Below are positions 7,387 to 13,371 of a DNA stretch of 14,190 nt, piece after piece. The notes below the pieces were generated by a model. That model was not told the DNA's origin, ran no database searches, and saw nothing but the letters and a program-made list of their open reading frames with translations. Made by a program: the position numbers and the translations under genes. Numbering within the stretch: the first letter of the stretch is position 1; each line of letters starts with the position of its first letter. The stretch is from contig NZLV01000240.1 of NCBI GenBank assembly GCA_002694345.1, forward strand, positions 1 to 14,190, given 5' to 3'. The DNA is from Maricaulis sp. GTDB taxonomy: Bacteria; Pseudomonadota; Alphaproteobacteria; Caulobacterales; Maricaulaceae.

Positions 7387-8610
7387 ATGAAGCGGACATT
7401 TGGCGCGATAACCATCGCAGCGTTGTCCGGGACTATTGCGGGCCCGCCGGCATTCCCCCAGGACACTTTCTCCGATCCCTATTCCGACTTTCAGACCGAG
7501 ACGACCCGTCTCGACCTGCGTGCGGGCAGTGTTGTGCGCGCCGGTGACGGCGCTGCCGACCTCCTGTTCGATCTCGATGGCGATGTGACCTTTGAACGCT
7601 TCAGCGAGGCGGGCCGGCGTTATGGCCTGGTGCTGGGCGGGCGGCTGCAGACCGAGACCGGTCATCGCGGTTTTGGCGGCCTGACAGGTGATTGTGCGCC
7701 CGGTCTGGCCGATTGCGAGGGTGTCCAGGGCCCGGTGTCCGGCTTGCGGACCTATGGCGCCCCGGATGCGGACAGTGTCCGCGGTGAACTCGATACCGCC
7801 TATCTGTTCGGGGAAACCGGCTGGGGCGAGTGGCGTATCGGGCGCACATCGGGCGCTGCGCGGCAGGATGCCGTGGGTGGGCCGCAGGCTTTCCGGCTCA
7901 GCCGGGCCGAGGGTGGCCGCGTGAACACTGGCGGGCTGTGGGGCGCACGCACCGAGAATTTCAGCTCCGGCGAGGATGCCAAGATCCTGTTCCGGTCGAT
8001 CGCGCTGGGGCAGGAAGTGTCGGTCGGCACGCTGCGGGCCTCCGTGTCCTGGACGCCATCGGTTCGCCAGTGCGGTCTGGATCATTGTGCGCGGGAATAC
8101 GGGCCGGCGGGCTTGATCAGTCCGGTCTTTGACGATGTGATCGAGCTGGGCGTGCACTATGCCGTGCGCCGTGGCGATCACGCGTGGGAAATGTCCGGCG
8201 GATACTCCACCGGCGCGGATGCCACGGGGCGGGCTGGTTTCACCGGTCTGAAGAGCTTCGATTTCGGGCTCAGCTGGAAAAATGGCGCCTGGTCTGCGGG
8301 TGCCCGCACCTTGGTGTCCGACAATGGTCTGTCCGGTGATGCCGGTTATCAGGCTTGGTCGGCCTCGGCGGGCTATGAAGCCGGACCCTGGCTGTGGACG
8401 CTGGAATATGCCGGTTTCTCCGACAATGCCGTCCATGTTGATGGTGAGAGCTGGCAAATTGGCGGTTCCCGCCTGATCGGAGAACGCTGGGTGGCCGGCT
8501 TCGGCCTGCAATCTCAGACCCGCGACGCGCCACAAGGCACGCCGACCGGCCGCCGCCAGGACGAGGCGGATGCGCTTACCGGATTTTTCGAGCTCGGCTG
8601 GCAGTTTTGA
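7387..8610 (+). CDS. porin-like outer-membrane beta-barrel protein
   Basis: A 407-aa secreted protein. MKRTFGAITIAALSGTIAGP gives a positively charged start and hydrophobic core, with cleavage probably before residues 22-27; the signal-peptidase site (PPAFPQD) is not a textbook AxA. The rest alternates short amphipathic strands and glycine/aspartate-rich turns (RYGLVLGGRLQTET; WEMSGGYSTGAD; FDFGLSWKNGAWSAGART; GYEAGPWLWTLEYAGFS) and ends in ELGWQF, the C-terminal aromatic signal read by BamA. This fits the alphaproteobacterial general porin family, which forms trimeric diffusion channels. Four cysteines (C103, C110, C229, C234) pair by spacing and may make loop disulfides. ATG 7387 is preferred over an upstream GTG (7288), whose extension lacks any signal-like sequence. 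Substrate not predictable. Confidence 0.75.
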   Translation: MKRTFGAITIAALSGTIAGPPAFPQDTFSDPYSDFQTETTRLDLRAGSVVRAGDGAADLLFDLDGDVTFERFSEAGRRYGLVLGGRLQTETGHRGFGGLTGDCAPGLADCEGVQGPVSGLRTYGAPDADSVRGELDTAYLFGETGWGEWRIGRTSGAARQDAVGGPQAFRLSRAEGGRVNTGGLWGARTENFSSGEDAKILFRSIALGQEVSVGTLRASVSWTPSVRQCGLDHCAREYGPAGLISPVFDDVIELGVHYAVRRGDHAWEMSGGYSTGADATGRAGFTGLKSFDFGLSWKNGAWSAGARTLVSDNGLSGDAGYQAWSASAGYEAGPWLWTLEYAGFSDNAVHVDGESWQIGGSRLIGERWVAGFGLQSQTRDAPQGTPTGRRQDEADALTGFFELGWQF

Positions 8611-8613
8611 CAA

Positions 8614-8629
8614 TTCCGCCACAGCGGAA
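8614..8629 (+). terminator. small hairpin after the porin-like gene, weak terminator candidate
   Basis: TTCCGC (8614-8619), loop CACA and GCGGAA (8624-8629) form a perfect 6-bp stem starting 4 nt after the porin stop. The following AGGATTCTGT has only a few T residues, so intrinsic termination would be weak. The next gene has its own promoter candidate, which agrees with a boundary here. Confidence 0.3.
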
Positions 8630-8660
8630 AGGATTCTGTATGCACGACGGCAGAATTCTC

Positions 8661-8690
8661 TTGGGGTGCATCTCCCGCCTGCGCTAGAAG
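8661..8690 (+). promoter_or_regulatory. predicted housekeeping promoter of the NtrZ-like gene
   Basis: TTGGGG (8661-8666) and GCTAGAAG (8683-8690) match the Caulobacter sigma-73 pattern; seven of eight bases fit GCTANAWC. The spacer is 15 nt when the -35 is taken as a 7-mer. A start near 8696 would leave a leader of about 20 nt holding the GGGAG ribosome-binding site (8703-8707). Confidence 0.5.
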
Positions 8691-8714
8691 GGTCCTGTGT
8701 GAGGGAGACATTCC

Positions 8715-9158
8715 ATGCGTCGGCGGGGTTATCCGTTTGGCATTGCTGGGAATTCGGCGTCCGTAGCCATCATGGCAACGGCGCTTTGCCTGTGCGCGCC
8801 TTCCGCCATGGCCCAGGAGATGGTGACGCCGGAAGGCGAAACGCCCTGGTATGAAGCCTTCACGCTGTCCATGAATGACAGCCCCCACCCGGAACTGACC
8901 GAGATCGAGACCTTCGACTGGGAGTCCGCTGGTGGCCGCTGGGGTATTACGCTGGGCATTGATGACCATTCCGATACGCGCATTGCGCGCGAGGATGTGT
9001 CGGCCGGTGCCTTCGTGAATCTGGGCGATCGTTTCCGTGTGGGTGGCGAGCTCCGCTTCACCTCGCCGGACAGCGAATACTTCACCCTGCGCGGCGATTC
9101 CACGCTGGAAGATCGCCGGGAGCCGGAAATCAAGTTCGAGTCCGCGCTCCGCTTCTGA
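8715..9158 (+). CDS. NtrZ-like periplasmic regulatory protein
   Basis: A 147-aa exported protein. The signal peptide ends AMA-QE (predicted cleavage after A33). The mature part is about 114 residues: a low-complexity acidic stretch, then GRWGITLGIDDHSD, EDVSAGAFVNLGDRFRVGGELRF, and a C-terminal EIKFESALRF. This layout (GRWG..., DV.AGAY, LRVGG, final ETAF.F) is what I remember of the NtrZ family of Caulobacterales, where NtrZ is a periplasmic inhibitor of the phosphatase activity of the sensor NtrY. In Caulobacter ntrZ also sits a few genes from parAB and cenR, which supports the call. The GGGAG site 7 nt upstream fixes the start. The terminal phenylalanine and beta pattern leave a small outer-membrane protein as the alternative. 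Confidence 0.6.
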   Translation: MRRRGYPFGIAGNSASVAIMATALCLCAPSAMAQEMVTPEGETPWYEAFTLSMNDSPHPELTEIETFDWESAGGRWGITLGIDDHSDTRIAREDVSAGAFVNLGDRFRVGGELRFTSPDSEYFTLRGDSTLEDRREPEIKFESALRF

Positions 9159-9170
9159 TCCTTCGATCAG
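9155..9170. terminator. short inverted repeat at a convergent junction
   Basis: CTGATC (9155-9160), loop CTTC, GATCAG (9165-9170) form a perfect 6-bp stem that covers the stop codons of both convergent genes (9156-9158 and 9167-9169). No T-run follows on either strand. A cloverleaf-free palindrome GCCTGTCAGGC (9170-9180) abuts it. It may act as a weak bidirectional pause or end point. Confidence 0.25.
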
Positions 9171-9781
9171 CCTGTCAGGCCATCAACGGCCGCCATTCCT
9201 GAAAATCCGAACCCGCCCAGGCGACGCCCGCTTTGTGCGTTGATACCGCCCAGCGCATAGACGGGCAGTGTTGAGGTACGCACCAGAGCGGCGGCGCGCA
9301 TCAGGCCCAGAGGCCGGACAGCGCTGGGGCTGCGGCTGGGCAAGATCGGGGAGAGCAGGACGGCATCGATCCCCGCCCTTGCCGCTCTTTCCAGGGCCTT
9401 GCGGGAATGGCACGCCGCAGTGAAGAGGCCGGGATCCCCGCGCCGGCGGGCGTGACGGGCCTCATCCAGACGGGTTTCGGGAAAATGCTGTCCATCCGCA
9501 CCACAAGCGCGGGCCAGTTCGGCATCAGCGGAGACCAGGAAGACCAGCTCGCGCGCCTGGGCGACCCGGGCCAGGTCTGCCGCGATGGTAAAGCGGTCCG
9601 GCGCGCCGAAATGCCGGTAGATCAGGGCGCTGCCCGGCGGCAGGGCGCGGGCCAGGCCTGGCAGGTCCGGTGTGCGTTCCGGATCGGTCAGGGCCAGAAG
9701 TGCCGGCAGGGGCGAGCGGGCGGCACCGTCAAGGCGCGCGGCCTGTCTTGCCAAGCGTCGTCCTGCATCATATGGCGGCAT
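9167..9781 (-). CDS. thiamine-phosphate-synthase-like (ThiE/TenI superfamily) TIM-barrel protein
   Basis: A 204-aa protein resembling ThiE/TenI phosphate-binding TIM barrels. Visible are LPALLALTDPERTPD near 25-39 (the 'l.lvTD' first strand), an IYRHFGAP segment (54-61), GADGQHFPE (95-102, where ThiE has GADGVHLGQ), AACHS (122-126), AGIDAVLLSPILPSRSPSA (137-154) and a C-terminal VYALGGINAQSGRRL (174-188). The last is the glycine-rich phosphate site. Canonical ThiE has a 'GPIFPT.TK' loop; here the lysine is absent and the loop reads LSPILPSRSP, so thiamine-phosphate synthase activity is doubtful. No other thi genes are present. The start is one of two adjacent ATGs: 9781 has AGAGG 5 nt upstream, while 9784 has it only 2 nt away. 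It lies head to head with the yggS-family gene. Confidence 0.75.
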   Translation of the reverse strand: MPPYDAGRRLARQAARLDGAARSPLPALLALTDPERTPDLPGLARALPPGSALIYRHFGAPDRFTIAADLARVAQARELVFLVSADAELARACGADGQHFPETRLDEARHARRRGDPGLFTAACHSRKALERAARAGIDAVLLSPILPSRSPSAVRPLGLMRAAALVRTSTLPVYALGGINAQSGRRLGGFGFSGMAAVDGLTG

Positions 9782-9782
9782 C

Positions 9783-10460
9783 ATGACCTCTGTTTCCGAC
9801 ATCGCCCGCCGCCGCCAAGCCCTGCTCGACACGATCAGCCAGACCGCCGAAGACGCCGGGCGCGAGGCATCCGATATCACGCTTGTCGCTGTCTCCAAAC
9901 GTCAGAGCGAGGATCGGCTCGACGCAGCCCTCGCTGCCGGCCAGCGTGTCTTCGGTGAAAACCGGGTCCAGGAAGCCCAGGCGCACTGGCAGGAACGCCG
10001 TGCGGCGCATGCGGATCTGGAATTGCGGCTGATCGGTCCGCTCCAGACCAACAAGGCCGCCGATGCCGTTGCCCTGTTCGACGTGATCGAGACGCTGGAT
10101 CGCGACAAGCTGGCCAGGGCCCTGCGCAAGGCGATGGATGAGACCGGCCGCACGCCGCGCCTCTATGTCCAGGTGAATACGGGCGAGGAAGACCAGAAAG
10201 CCGGGATCGCGCCGGCGGACCTGCCGGACTTCATCGCCCGGATGCGCTCGGAATACGGGTTCCAGATCGAGGGTCTGATGTGCATTCCTCCGGTGGAAGA
10301 GCCGGCTGGTCTACACTTTGCCCTTCTGGCCAAGCTGGCGCGCGAAAACGGCGTGGCGCGCCTGTCCATGGGCATGAGTTCGGATTTCGAAACAGCGATC
10401 CGGCTTGGCGCGACCTCGGTCCGTGTCGGCACGGCCTTCTTTGGCGAGCGCGAGAGTTAG
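9783..10460 (+). CDS. PLP homeostasis protein, YggS/PROSC family
   Basis: A 225-aa single-domain PLP-binding protein with an alanine-racemase-like N-terminal barrel. It binds pyridoxal 5'-phosphate and buffers vitamin B6 and amino/keto-acid pools; it has no known catalytic activity (family knowledge). The PLP lysine is K39 in ITLVAVSKRQ, followed by the diagnostic VFGENRVQEA (56-65), then RLIGPLQTNKA, YVQVNTGEEDQKAG, GLMCIPP and the phosphate-binding LSMGMSSDFETAIRLGATSVRVGTAFFGER near the end. Length is normal. ATG 9783 gives the standard family N-terminus; the ribosome-binding site is weak (GGCGG at 9774-9778). Its start is 1 bp from the divergent ThiE-like start, so its promoter must lie inside that gene. 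The stop overlaps that of the convergent L,D-transpeptidase gene by 4 nt. Confidence 0.95.
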   Translation: MTSVSDIARRRQALLDTISQTAEDAGREASDITLVAVSKRQSEDRLDAALAAGQRVFGENRVQEAQAHWQERRAAHADLELRLIGPLQTNKAADAVALFDVIETLDRDKLARALRKAMDETGRTPRLYVQVNTGEEDQKAGIAPADLPDFIARMRSEYGFQIEGLMCIPPVEEPAGLHFALLAKLARENGVARLSMGMSSDFETAIRLGATSVRVGTAFFGERES

Positions 10461-10957
10461 TCGATCACCAGGTGATCGCCGGGCCGGGCCTGGCGCAGGA
10501 AATCCCGCACATCATCCGGATCCAGGGCGACACAGCCCTGTGTCGGTTCATACTCCCCGCGCTTGCAGTGCAGGAAGATCGCCGAGCCCAGTCCGGGCAC
10601 GGGCGGATCGTCATTGTGTCCCACGACCAGAATGAGGTCATAGAGCCCGTCCTCACGCCACAGGGTTTCATGGGAGGCGGCATAGGGGCGGCGGACGGGG
10701 CGGTTATAGGCCGGATCCTCTGGCGCATCGCACCAACCATCATCGGGCCGGATGGCCCGTACAGGCAGGGCGGTGACAGGGGGGGCGACGCGGTCGGGCC
10801 GGTAGAGAACGCGGCGCAGGGGATAGCGGCCCAGTGGCGTGGCGCCATCGCCCTCGCGCTTGTCTGACGCTTCCGTGATTCCGCCTTTACCGAGCGCTGC
10901 GCGTACGGTGCGGCCGCCAAGGGTCATCAGGCCGTTGCGGGAGACTTGCCAATCCAT
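10457..10957 (-). CDS. L,D-transpeptidase family protein (YkuD domain), no signal peptide
   Basis: A 166-aa protein that is almost entirely a YkuD catalytic domain. The catalytic cysteine is C142 in EPTQGCVAL (the usual S/T-x-G-C signature), with H114 (VVGHN) and H130 (IFLH) upstream, in the order expected for H-(n)-HxxxxxxxxxxxTxGC. Family members cross-link peptidoglycan by 3-3 linkages or attach lipoproteins. The N-terminus MDWQVSRNGLMTLGG shows no signal peptide or membrane helix. Either export is by another route or the true substrate is cytoplasmic, so the role is uncertain. Similar short, leaderless YkuD proteins are common in alphaproteobacteria. It is divergent from cenR across a 255-nt gap and convergent with the yggS-family gene (stops overlap, 10457-10460). 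The upstream ribosome-binding site is poor. Confidence 0.88.
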   Translation of the reverse strand: MDWQVSRNGLMTLGGRTVRAALGKGGITEASDKREGDGATPLGRYPLRRVLYRPDRVAPPVTALPVRAIRPDDGWCDAPEDPAYNRPVRRPYAASHETLWREDGLYDLILVVGHNDDPPVPGLGSAIFLHCKRGEYEPTQGCVALDPDDVRDFLRQARPGDHLVID

Positions 10958-11062
10958 CCGGACAGTCCAGGGCGCAAACGCGGTGGTCGGCGAGGGACAT
11001 ACTGCTCAGCCAAGGCTGTGCGTCGTCCGTCTCGCCTCCCCCACCACGGAGTTGTGTCCGAC

Positions 11063-11091
11063 TTGGGACTCGGGTCTTTCACAGCAAAATC
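11063..11091 (+). promoter_or_regulatory. predicted housekeeping promoter of cenR with a GANTC site in the -35
   Basis: TTGGGAC (11063-11069), a 14-nt spacer and GCAAAATC (11084-11091) match the Caulobacter consensus TTGaCgS-N10-14-GCTANAWC, with seven of eight bases in the -10. A start near 11097 would give a leader of about 115 nt for cenR. GACTC (11067-11071), a GANTC motif methylated by CcrM in many alphaproteobacteria, overlaps the -35. A lone TTAA (11103-11106) has no CtrA partner at N7 spacing. Confidence 0.5.
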
Positions 11092-11108
11092 GAGACCACA
11101 TATTAAGC

Positions 11109-11216
11109 ATGAGAAACACAGGACTTATCGGGGCGATGACGCAATATTTGCCGGGCAAAACCTGCCGCCCGGCAGAATTTGCCTTGTTGGCTGAAATGGG
11201 CATGATCACAGAATGA
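11109..11216 (+). CDS. possible 35-codon leader ORF overlapping the cenR start
   Basis: ATG 11109 opens a frame (MRNTGLIGAMTQYLPGKTCR ... AEFALLAEMGMITE) that ends in TGA at 11214-11216, sharing ATGA with the cenR start at 11213. cenR itself has no clear Shine-Dalgarno in the 20 nt before its ATG, so translational coupling through this short frame is plausible. Against it: no strong ribosome-binding site before 11109, and third-position GC is about 60%, lower than in the certain genes here. I do not recognise the peptide. It contains the hairpin described separately. Confidence 0.3.
   Translation: MRNTGLIGAMTQYLPGKTCRPAEFALLAEMGMITE
11147..11176 (+). other. strong hairpin in the cenR leader
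   Basis: TGCCGGGC (11149-11156) and GCCCGGCA (11167-11174) form a perfect 8-bp stem with a 10-nt loop, extendable to 10 bp by a G-U and an A-U pair (11147-11176). It sits between the predicted promoter and the cenR start, inside the possible leader ORF. The following AATTTGCCTTGTT is moderately T-rich, so it could be an attenuator-like or RNA-stability element. No gene ends here, so it is not an ordinary terminator. Confidence 0.4.
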
Positions 11217-11899
11217 GCGCACAAAAAACGATCCTGATCGTGGATGATGACGAAGACCTGCGCGAAGCGCTGGCTGAACAATTCGCGCTTCACGAGGAAT
11301 TCCGCACCCTGTCGGCCGCCACGGCCAGCCAGGGCATGGCGATCGCGAAGGATGAGCGGGCCGACGTTGTCCTGCTCGATGTCGATCTGCCGGATATGGA
11401 TGGCCGCGAGGCCTGTCGTCTGATGCGCAAGAACGGTCTGTCTGCGCCGATCGTCATGCTGACCGCCCAGGACACGGATGCCGACCAGATCCTCGGTCTG
11501 GAATCGGGCGCCAATGACTATGTCACCAAGCCGTTCAAGTTCTCCGTCCTGCTCGCCCGGGTCCGCGCCCACATGCGCAGCCACGAGCAGAGCGAGGATG
11601 CGGTCTTCCAGATCGGGCCATACGAATTCCGTCCGGCCATGAAGCTTCTTCTCATCGGGGAGGACCGGAAGGTCCGCCTGACCGAGAAAGAGACCAATAT
11701 CCTGAAATACCTCTACCGGGCCGGCGGCAAACCGGTACCGCGTGACGAACTGCTGCACGAGGTCTGGGGCTATAATCCGGCGGTGACGACCCACACGCTG
11801 GAAACCCATGTCTATCGCCTGCGCCAGAAGATCGAGCCCGACCCCGGTCAGGCGCGGCTTCTGGTCACCGAAAGCGGTGGATACCGGCTACAGAACTAG
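11213..11899 (+). CDS. cenR: OmpR-family response regulator, CenR-type cell-envelope regulator
   Basis: A 228-aa two-component response regulator. The receiver domain (about 5-122) has the acidic pocket D11-D12-D13, phosphoacceptor D56 in VVLLDVDLPDMDGRE, T84 (VMLT) and K106 (VTKPFKF). The winged-helix DNA-binding domain (about 131-226) includes RLTEKETNILKYLYRA, RDELLHEVWGYNP, the recognition-helix segment VTTHTLETHVYRLRQKIE and the wing ESGGYRL. The 'HEQSEDAVFQIGPYEFRPAMK' type linker and the VTTHTLETH helix are what I know of CenR, an essential envelope regulator partnered with the kinase CenK in Caulobacter and Rhodobacter. No histidine kinase is adjacent, as is usual for cenR. An in-frame stop at 11192-11194 rules out a longer N-terminus. 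The DUF922 gene follows after 22 nt. Confidence 0.8.
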   Translation: MSAQKTILIVDDDEDLREALAEQFALHEEFRTLSAATASQGMAIAKDERADVVLLDVDLPDMDGREACRLMRKNGLSAPIVMLTAQDTDADQILGLESGANDYVTKPFKFSVLLARVRAHMRSHEQSEDAVFQIGPYEFRPAMKLLLIGEDRKVRLTEKETNILKYLYRAGGKPVPRDELLHEVWGYNPAVTTHTLETHVYRLRQKIEPDPGQARLLVTESGGYRLQN

Positions 11900-11921
11900 G
11901 CCTTGGCGTAAAGGGGGCGTG

Positions 11922-12545
11922 ATGGGGTTGAAAATAGCGGCGATGGCGGCCGTGCCGGTCTGGCTGGCCGCCTCCATCGGGGGCACAGCCAGCGCCCAGG
12001 ATCTCCCCGACCTGCCCGAGGTCGAACAAGTCCCGCTGACCCTGTCCGTCGTCTACTACACGGTCGAGGGGCGCCGCTATGATGACGCTGTCGATGCCAT
12101 GGACGACGCCGGGCCGAATGGCTACCAGGCCGAGACCCGCAGCCAATTTACTTATGACATGCGATACCAGCCGACCGCGCGAGGCTGTGCCATCACGCAT
12201 CTCGATCTGCCGCTGAATGTGGAGATCCTGTATCCGCAGTGGACCGGATACGATCGGGCCCGGCGACGCGACCGCGAGGCCTGGGACCGCCATATGGACG
12301 TGCTGACCGTGCACGAGAACATCCATGCGGTGATCGCATTCCTGGGCACGATCGAGATGTATAATGCCTTGGTCCAGGTCGGCCCGCAGACGGATTGCGA
12401 AACGCTGGACGATCTGGTCCGCACGCGAACCCGTGAGGCCAATGAACGCCTGCAGCAATGGCAGCAGGACTATGACCGTGTGACCAACCATGGGGAGGAC
12501 CAGCACGGCTTCGACCTGCACGCCTTCATGGGGGAGAGGCTCTAG
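11922..12545 (+). CDS. secreted DUF922-type protein with HExxH motif, putative metalloprotease
   Basis: A 207-aa exported protein; the signal peptide ends TASA-QD (predicted cleavage after A25). The mature region has VVYYTVEGRRYDDAVDAMDDAGPNG, then FTYDMRYQP..GCAITHLDLPLNVEILYPQW, and the zinc-peptidase-like motif HENIH at 131-135 (E132 as candidate general base) in DVLTVHENIHAV. Near the end QDYDRVTNHGEDQ resembles the 'YD..T.HG..QG' tail motif of DUF922. C89 and C159 could form a disulfide. Activity is unproven for the family. Start ATG 11922 follows GGGGG (11913-11917) and begins at the signal peptide. It lies 22 nt after cenR with no promoter between them, so it is probably coexpressed with it. 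Its stop overlaps the xth stop (CTAG, 12542-12545). Confidence 0.8.
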   Translation: MGLKIAAMAAVPVWLAASIGGTASAQDLPDLPEVEQVPLTLSVVYYTVEGRRYDDAVDAMDDAGPNGYQAETRSQFTYDMRYQPTARGCAITHLDLPLNVEILYPQWTGYDRARRRDREAWDRHMDVLTVHENIHAVIAFLGTIEMYNALVQVGPQTDCETLDDLVRTRTREANERLQQWQQDYDRVTNHGEDQHGFDLHAFMGERL

Positions 12546-13354
12546 CCGCCAATCTCCAGCACGACCGGCGCGTGGTCGGAGGGTTTTTCCCAGCTGCGGG
12601 TGTCTTCCCAGATGCGGAAGGCGTCGCGGCCACCGGCCAGGGCGCGCTCGCGCACGGCAGGTGCGGCCCAGATATGGTCCAGGCGACGGCCGCGATTGGC
12701 CTTTCGCCAGTCCTTGGCGCGATAGCTCCACCAGGAATAGATCTTCTCATTCATCGGGATCAGTTCGCGTGCCACATCGGCGAAATCGCAGGTCTGGCGG
12801 ATCCGTTCCAGCGCCTCGGTCTCGACCGGGGTGTGCGAGATCACTTTGAGCAATTGCTTGTGCGACCAGACATCATGCTCATAGGGCGCGATGTTGAAAT
12901 CGCCCACCAGGACGAGGGGCGGGTTCTCGGCGGCCCGGCCTGCGAAGTATTTTTCGATCCGATCGAGGAAAGCCAGCTTGTGGGCAAAGCGCGGATTGAT
13001 CGCCGGATCCGGCTCGTCCCCGCCGGCGGGGATGTAGAAATTGTGCAGCTCGATGCCTTCCACCATGACCCGCTGATGGCGCGCCTCGGCCTTGGGGCAG
13101 AGATCCTCGTCGGGCAGGTCTTCCAGCGGCAGTTTCGAGGCGATGGCCACGCCATGCATGCCTTTTTGCCCCCGCACATGGAAATGCCTGAAGCCCATTT
13201 CCCGAAAGGCTTCTTCAGGGAATTGCTCGTTCAGGCACTTGATCTCCTGCAGGCAGAGCACGTCCGGATCGGCCTGGCGGACCCAGTCGGCAACCAGAGG
13301 AGCGCGCAGGCGGACGGAATTGATATTCCAGCTGGCAAGCGTGAAGGCGGTCAT
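12542..13354 (-). CDS. xth: exodeoxyribonuclease III (AP endonuclease, Xth family)
   Basis: A 270-aa Mg-dependent EEP-fold nuclease for base-excision repair: AP-site cleavage and 3'-5' exonuclease. Active-site residues are all visible: N10/N12 in SWNINSVR, E37 in LCLQEIKC, Y107 in LHNFYIPAGGD, D152 and N154 in LVGDFNIAP, D226 in RRLDHIWA, and D260-H261 in KPSDHAPVV. Length is typical. A TTG six bases upstream (13360) could extend the frame by two codons, but AGGA is 6 nt before the ATG at 13354 and only about 0-1 nt before the TTG, so the ATG is preferred. It follows the hypothetical gene by 17 nt on the same strand and converges on the DUF922 gene with a 4-base stop overlap. Confidence 0.96.
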   Translation of the reverse strand: MTAFTLASWNINSVRLRAPLVADWVRQADPDVLCLQEIKCLNEQFPEEAFREMGFRHFHVRGQKGMHGVAIASKLPLEDLPDEDLCPKAEARHQRVMVEGIELHNFYIPAGGDEPDPAINPRFAHKLAFLDRIEKYFAGRAAENPPLVLVGDFNIAPYEHDVWSHKQLLKVISHTPVETEALERIRQTCDFADVARELIPMNEKIYSWWSYRAKDWRKANRGRRLDHIWAAPAVRERALAGGRDAFRIWEDTRSWEKPSDHAPVVLEIGG

Positions 13355-13371
13355 CGGCAATCCTGTCGGGT

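Noticed and set aside
6991..8622. Minus-strand 543-codon open frame opposite the porin-like gene
   Set aside because: Antisense to a protein with signal peptide and barrel terminus; no motif, and its downstream part overlaps the DUF3576 lipoprotein gene in another frame.
11103..11117. CtrA-binding site upstream of cenR
   Set aside because: Only one TTAA half is present; the position 7 nt further reads AAAC rather than TTAA.
10839..11216. 125-codon plus-strand frame ending at the cenR start
   Set aside because: Its first part is antisense to the L,D-transpeptidase gene and has no coding signs; only the last 35 codons were kept as a possible leader ORF.
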